From Gammaproteobacteria bacterium (GTDB lineage: Bacteria > Pseudomonadota > Gammaproteobacteria > S012-40): 10,172 nt of DNA. The stretch lies in assembly GCA_015491615.1 (NCBI GenBank), contig WFVN01000053.1, forward strand, positions 1 through 10,172. The letters run 5' to 3'. A model generated the notes under the pieces. The model was not told the origin of the DNA. It worked only from the letters and a program-made list of their open reading frames with translations, and did not search any database. The translations under genes were made by a program, and so were the position numbers. This document shows positions 7,074-10,172 of the stretch, piece by piece (the first letter of the stretch is position 1; the number at the start of each line of letters is the position of its first letter).

Positions 7074-7944
7074 GGATGCCCGCGGCCTCCATCGCTTGCA
7101 GGACCGTGTCGTGGCAGGACTCGGCCAGGGGGGTGAGGGGCAGGCGGATGCCGGGGCCGATGAGTCCCATGCGCTGCAGGGCCCACTTCACCGGAATAGG
7201 GTTGGATTCGCAGAACAGGGCCTTGTGCAGGCCCTCCAGGGGCGCGTTGGTACGTCGCGCCGCCTCCATTTCCCCGGCCAGGGCCTCGGCCATGGCCCGG
7301 TGCATGGCGGCGGGGGCGACGTTGGCGGTGACCGAGATGACGCCCTTGCCGCCGGCGGCGACGGTGTCCAGGGCGAGGGCGTCGTCGCCGCTGTACACCT
7401 CCAAGGCGCCGTCGCAGCGCTCGAGGATCTCGTGCACCCGCTCCACCGAACCGCTGGCCTCCTTGATGCCGACGATGTTGGCGATGGGGGCCAGGCGCGC
7501 CACCGTCTCCGGCAGCAGGTCCACCGCCGTGCGCCCGGGAACGTTGTAGAGGATCTGGGGGATGGCCACCGCCTCGGCGACGGCCTTGTAGTGGCGGTAC
7601 AGTCCCTCCTGGGTGGGCTTGTTGTAATAGGGGGTGACCAGCAGACAGGCGTCGGCCCCGGCCTCCATGGCGCAGCGGGTGAGGTCGATGGCCTCGCGGG
7701 TGGAGTTGGAACCGGTACCGGCGATGACCGGCAGGCGCCCGCGCACCTTTTCCACCACGAAGCGGATCACCTGGCAATGCTCCGCCTCATCGAGGGTGGC
7801 CGACTCGCCGGTGGTACCCACCGCGACGATGGCGTCGGTGCCGTTCTCCACATGGAATTCCACCAGCCGTTCCAGGGCCTCCCAGTCCAGCCCGCCGTCT
7901 GCGTGCATGGGCGTGACCAGGGCCACCATACTGCCGTGAAACAT
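7066..7944 (-). CDS. dapA: 4-hydroxy-tetrahydrodipicolinate synthase
   Basis: DapA condenses pyruvate with aspartate semialdehyde, the committed step to diaminopimelate for peptidoglycan and lysine. From the chosen start the product is 292 residues, the same length as E. coli DapA, and active-site residues fall at the E. coli numbers. These are Thr44-Thr45 in AVGTTGES, Tyr107 in TPYYNKP, Tyr133 and Arg138 in YNVPGRT, and the Schiff-base Lys161 in IVGIKEASG. It is a (beta/alpha)8 cytoplasmic enzyme, normally tetrameric. The start ATG at 7942-7944 (MFHGSMVALVTP) has GGAG at 7953-7956 with an 8-nt spacer. The in-frame ATG at 7975-7977 would fall inside the predicted -10 element and lacks homology. 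It is the first gene of the operon. Its last 8 nt overlap bamC. Confidence 0.98.
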   Translation of the reverse strand: MFHGSMVALVTPMHADGGLDWEALERLVEFHVENGTDAIVAVGTTGESATLDEAEHCQVIRFVVEKVRGRLPVIAGTGSNSTREAIDLTRCAMEAGADACLLVTPYYNKPTQEGLYRHYKAVAEAVAIPQILYNVPGRTAVDLLPETVARLAPIANIVGIKEASGSVERVHEILERCDGALEVYSGDDALALDTVAAGGKGVISVTANVAPAAMHRAMAEALAGEMEAARRTNAPLEGLHKALFCESNPIPVKWALQRMGLIGPGIRLPLTPLAESCHDTVLQAMEAAGIHV

Positions 7945-7975
7945 GGGGGAAACTCCGTGCTGACGGGAAACGCGC

Positions 7976-8004
7976 ATGGTACTCAAGCCCCTTAACCTTG
8001 ACAA
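7976..8004 (-). promoter_or_regulatory. Predicted sigma70-type promoter of the dapA operon
   Basis: Read on the minus strand, TTGTCA (8004-7999; 5 of 6 to consensus) and TACCAT (7981-7976; 4 of 6) are separated by exactly 17 nt. The start point would be near 7969, giving a leader of about 25 nt that includes the GGAG ribosome site at 7953-7956. This geometry favours translation from 7944. It is a pattern prediction only. Confidence 0.55.
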
Positions 8005-8007
8005 GGT
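7995..8007. promoter_or_regulatory. 13-bp dyad overlapping the dapA -35 element
   Basis: ACCTTG-A-CAAGGT is symmetrical except for its central base and covers the predicted -35 box of dapA. A symmetric site at this position could be bound by a dimeric regulator. I do not recognise it as a known operator, and a single short dyad can arise by chance. Confidence 0.3.
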
Positions 8008-8352
8008 GGACCCTTCCGCCCCTCGGCATCCAACCCTGAGAGTCACTATGGGATGGGCGGTTTGGGTATCGACGGACGCAAGTCATTCAGACAATCAGCT
8101 CGAGATTCCCCTCGTATCCATTTGTCGAACGTTGGAATAATCCACGCTTGGCTCAAATATCATTCACCTCCGACGACACCCCTACCACACCGGACACGGA
8201 AAACATAGCTGATCCGTGATCATGTGCATTGGATCATCAAGAACAAAAATCCATCAATGTAAAATTTACTTCGAACCCCTTCTCTGGCAGTATTAGTCAT
8301 ACGCCCGCGCGCCGGTATTTCAAAGAAGCCAAAGTGCCTCCGCTCCGGAGAA

Positions 8353-8389
8353 ACGCCTCCTCACCCCGAACGTGAGAATGTATAGGCGT
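8353..8389 (+). promoter_or_regulatory. Candidate leader hairpin before the exported-protein gene
   Basis: ACGCCT (8353-8358) can pair with AGGCGT (8384-8389), and nested inside CTCAC (8360-8364) pairs with GTGAG (8372-8376). This gives a two-part stem with an asymmetric internal loop (1 nt on one side, 7 on the other). It ends 48 nt before the start codon, so it would lie in the 5' leader if transcription starts upstream. It matches no riboswitch class I know. Confidence 0.3.
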
Positions 8390-8424
8390 CCATGTACGTA
8401 ACCACCCACACCGAAAACATGAAC

Positions 8425-8430
8425 AAGGTG
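8425..8430 (+). promoter_or_regulatory. Ribosome binding site deciding the start at 8438
   Basis: AAGGTG lies 7 nt before ATG 8438-8440 and fixes that start. Two nearby ATGs (8419 and 8431) are in another frame that stops at TAA 8452-8454, and neither has a good ribosome site. Confidence 0.65.
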
Positions 8431-8437
8431 ATGACGC

Positions 8438-10172
8438 ATGAAAAAATACAATAAAATGACTTTGTTATGTATATTCTCGTTTGCCGTCACTGCAAGCCCA
8501 AATGCAGCCGTATTCACCGTGGGTGAAACTTTCGATGGGGCAGACGCAGAGCCCGGAGACGGGGTGTGTGCCACCCTGGGAGGAAATTGCACTCTCCGCG
8601 CGGCCATCATGGAGGCCAATGCTCTGGACGGGCCCGACGAGATCGTCATCCCATCCGGGACATACACCTTGGCCCTGGGTGGCAACGGCGAAGATTCGGC
8701 TGCCGAGGGCGACTTGGACATCCTCGACGATTTGACCATCACTGGAGAGAGCGCGGACACGACGATTCTCACCGGCAACGCCAACAAATTCCGTATCTTC
8801 TCCATACTGGAGAAGGAGGACGGCGGCCAGCCAGTAGTGAAGATCAATCAATTGACCCTGACCCAGGGGCTGAAATCTCGTGATGGCGCACTGATTTACA
8901 ACGAAGGCAACCTTTTTCTGGACGACGTCACTCTGACGGAAGCGGGCACAAACTCGGTCGCCCTGATGAGCAAAGGCGCACTTTCCATAAGTAACTCACG
9001 CATAAGAAACAATTTCCAGGGCGTTTACAGCTCGGGTGATTTGAAGATCAAAAACTCCTTATTTTCTTCGAATGACTCCAGCTCGTCCAACGGCAACGGT
9101 GCCGCTTTGATCCTAAATGGAGGCAGCGCAACCATAGAGAACAGCAGCTTCACGGAAAACAAAGCAGGACAAGGAGCTGCCATATACCAAAACAACCGTG
9201 ACATTTTATCGATTGCCAATTCGTCTTTCTCAGCAAACGAATCAGGCTATGGCGGCGCCCTAAACGTCGTAGGAGGAGTGACAGATATTTTCGATAGTCG
9301 TTTCACACAAAACAGCGCCGTCAGAGGCGGTGCTATATTTTCCTATTCCATATTGAGAATAAGGAAATCTGCTTTCAGACAAAATCAGTCGACCAACGAA
9401 GGAGGTGCACTTTATATCAACATCCCCTCGTCCAGCGTGGGTTCCATTGTCGACACGATCATTGCAGACAATGTCGCAGGAAGCTTGGGTGGGGGGGTGT
9501 ATCTTCCGGTCTGGTCATCAAATCTAATTTTGAGAAATTCGGAGATATCAGGCAACAGCGCCCAGCATGGCGGTGGAATTTATAATGTTTCCGGCGGCCA
9601 CACCTTCCATAACCTCACTATTTCAGGAAATACCGCCGATGTCGAAGGCGGTGGCTTGTATCAGAACACCAACGGCAACAACACCATAGAGCTGATACAT
9701 TCCACGGTGGCCGGCAACGCATCACCCGTAGATACAGCCAGCAACATATACAACCGAAACGGCATCATTCGATTGAACAATACTATCATCGCCGATCCTG
9801 TGAACGGCAAGAACTGTGGCGGTGACCTGACTACGCTGGGTTACAACCTGAGTTCCGATGCCACTTGCGGGCTCGGGGTGGAAGGCGACCAAATCGATAC
9901 CGATCCACTATTGTCCCCGTTGGCGGACAATGGCGGCTTCACCAGAACCATGGCGCTGCAAGACGCGAGTCCTGCCATCGATGCCGGCAATACGGTCGCC
10001 TGTGCCGCTTTCAACCCGATTGATCAACGTTATTACCATCGCTCCGACGGCGTTTGTGACATCGGCGCTTACGAGTATGGCAGCGCACCCGCCCAAACGG
10101 GGATATTGGGCTTTTCGGCCGAGACTTATTCCGTGGGCGAAGCCGACGACACGGTCACGGTCACCGTCTCAC
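8438..10172 (+). CDS. Large exported beta-helix protein with CSLREA-like, anchor-Q-like and Calx-beta segments (partial)
   Basis: The first 578 codons are present and the gene runs off the right edge. Residues 1-24 are a Sec signal peptide (MKKYNK, hydrophobic LLCIFSFAV, likely cut near NAA-VF). Residues about 25-65 resemble the CSLREA domain, with C44 and C51 and CTLRAAIMEAN at 51-61. Residues about 75-430 are short Asn/Ser/Gly-rich repeats of a right-handed parallel beta-helix. Several copies have the FxxN...GGA(I/L) form of polymorphic outer-membrane proteins, for example FTQNSAVRGGAI. Residues about 440-550 resemble 'choice-of-anchor Q' domains: TDPLLSPLADNGGF, ASPAIDAG, CDIGAYEYG (C540). 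From about 557, GFSAETYSVGEADDTVTVTV looks like the first strands of a Calx-beta domain. All six mature-region cysteines lie in close pairs (44/51, 460/477, 522/540), suiting an extracytoplasmic protein. Secretion or surface display and an adhesive role are inferred; the C-terminal anchor is not visible. Base composition is far lower in G+C than the neighbouring operon, suggesting transfer. Confidence 0.85.
   Translation, partial: MKKYNKMTLLCIFSFAVTASPNAAVFTVGETFDGADAEPGDGVCATLGGNCTLRAAIMEANALDGPDEIVIPSGTYTLALGGNGEDSAAEGDLDILDDLTITGESADTTILTGNANKFRIFSILEKEDGGQPVVKINQLTLTQGLKSRDGALIYNEGNLFLDDVTLTEAGTNSVALMSKGALSISNSRIRNNFQGVYSSGDLKIKNSLFSSNDSSSSNGNGAALILNGGSATIENSSFTENKAGQGAAIYQNNRDILSIANSSFSANESGYGGALNVVGGVTDIFDSRFTQNSAVRGGAIFSYSILRIRKSAFRQNQSTNEGGALYINIPSSSVGSIVDTIIADNVAGSLGGGVYLPVWSSNLILRNSEISGNSAQHGGGIYNVSGGHTFHNLTISGNTADVEGGGLYQNTNGNNTIELIHSTVAGNASPVDTASNIYNRNGIIRLNNTIIADPVNGKNCGGDLTTLGYNLSSDATCGLGVEGDQIDTDPLLSPLADNGGFTRTMALQDASPAIDAGNTVACAAFNPIDQRYYHRSDGVCDIGAYEYGSAPAQTGILGFSAETYSVGEADDTVTVTVS
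9149..9718 (+). repeat. Protein-level tandem repeats: eight xxxN / GG(A/G) beta-helix rungs
   Basis: Within the exported protein, residues 238-427 hold a series of rungs with an Asn turn, six or seven of them followed by a small-residue turn: FTEN..GQGAAI, FSAN..GYGGAL, FTQN..RGGAI, FRQN..EGGAL, IADN..LGGGV, ISGN..HGGGI, ISGN..EGGGL and VAGN. The units are roughly 22-35 residues apart. They are diverged at DNA level, so this is an old repeat rather than a recent duplication. Confidence 0.75.
9491..9497 (+). repeat. G7 homopolymer inside the exported-protein gene
   Basis: Seven consecutive G bases encode part of SLGGGVY (two GGG codons and the first base of GTG), near residue 352. A slip of one base would truncate the protein. 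The tract is short compared with well-known phase-variable poly-G tracts. Confidence 0.9.

Larger units (their letters stand above)
7945..8437. other. 493-nt intergenic region between divergent dapA and exported-protein gene
   Basis: The dapA-proximal third (to about 8080) is GC-rich like the operon and holds its promoter. From about 8100 the sequence becomes AT-richer (21/60 G+C by hand count at 8221-8280), matching the gene to the right. No convincing open frame or RNA gene was found. Minor symmetric elements are TGATCC (8210-8215) facing GGATCA (8231-8236) with a TGATCA between them, and GTAAA-A-TTTAC at 8259-8269. The promoter for the rightward gene is not clear; TATTAG at 8291-8296 is a weak -10 candidate without a good -35. 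A hairpin at 8353-8389 is listed separately. Confidence 0.6.

Noticed and set aside
7945..8046. N-terminal extension of dapA to upstream starts, including ATG at 7975-7977
   Set aside because: The added residues match nothing in DapA, the ATG falls in the predicted -10 element, and the 7944 start gives exact E. coli length and residue numbering.
8210..8236. Inverted repeat TGATCC...GGATCA with internal TGATCA
   Set aside because: Arms are only 6 bp with a 15-nt loop and no supporting context; likely chance in a GATC-rich patch.
8320..8847. Minus-strand open frame of about 175 codons opposite the exported-protein gene start
   Set aside because: It is antisense to a gene with clear signal peptide and domain features, and no recognisable protein is encoded.
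9149..9718. Regularly spaced repeats considered as a possible CRISPR-like or DNA-level tandem array
   Set aside because: The regularity is only at protein level (beta-helix rungs); DNA units differ and spacing varies.

Overview
The window looks like chromosome of a GC-rich gammaproteobacterium. The order dapA, bamC, MBL-fold hydrolase, purC (all minus strand) is a known gammaproteobacterial arrangement, seen for example in Pseudomonas. BamC is a proteobacterial outer-membrane assembly lipoprotein, and PurL is the long single-chain form typical of this class. The species cannot be named from the sequence.

Layout, left to right. (1) Positions 1-402 hold the 5' end of an insertion sequence of the IS481 type. 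Its transposase reads leftwards out of the window. (2) Immediately next to it, 403-604 (+) is the 3' tail of a chemotaxis-receptor-like gene with no start of its own. The IS appears to have cut this gene. (3) Positions 617-672 hold two stacked hairpins; the second is a good terminator serving converging transcription. (4) Positions 680-7944 (-) form a tightly packed five-gene housekeeping operon, transcribed dapA > bamC > MBL hydrolase > purC > purL. It covers lysine/peptidoglycan precursor synthesis, outer-membrane protein assembly, and two steps of purine synthesis. Gaps are 25 nt or less, and dapA and bamC overlap by 8 nt. (5) Positions 7945-8437 are a 493-nt intergenic region between divergent genes. 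It holds a plausible dapA promoter and a candidate leader hairpin before the next gene. (6) Position 8438 to the window end (+) is the first 578 codons of a large exported protein: signal peptide, CSLREA-like segment, parallel beta-helix repeats, a 'choice-of-anchor Q'-like domain, then the start of what looks like a Calx-beta domain. It runs off the window.

Base composition changes sharply. By hand count, 1201-1260 in purL is 48/60 G+C, 8221-8280 in the intergenic region is 21/60, and 9001-9060 in the exported-protein gene is 24/60. The right end therefore looks like accessory DNA beside a conserved operon. The left end shows a second kind of remodelling, by transposition. The accessory surface/secreted protein is the most interesting object here. 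I see no CRISPR array, tRNA, rRNA or recognisable defence system.
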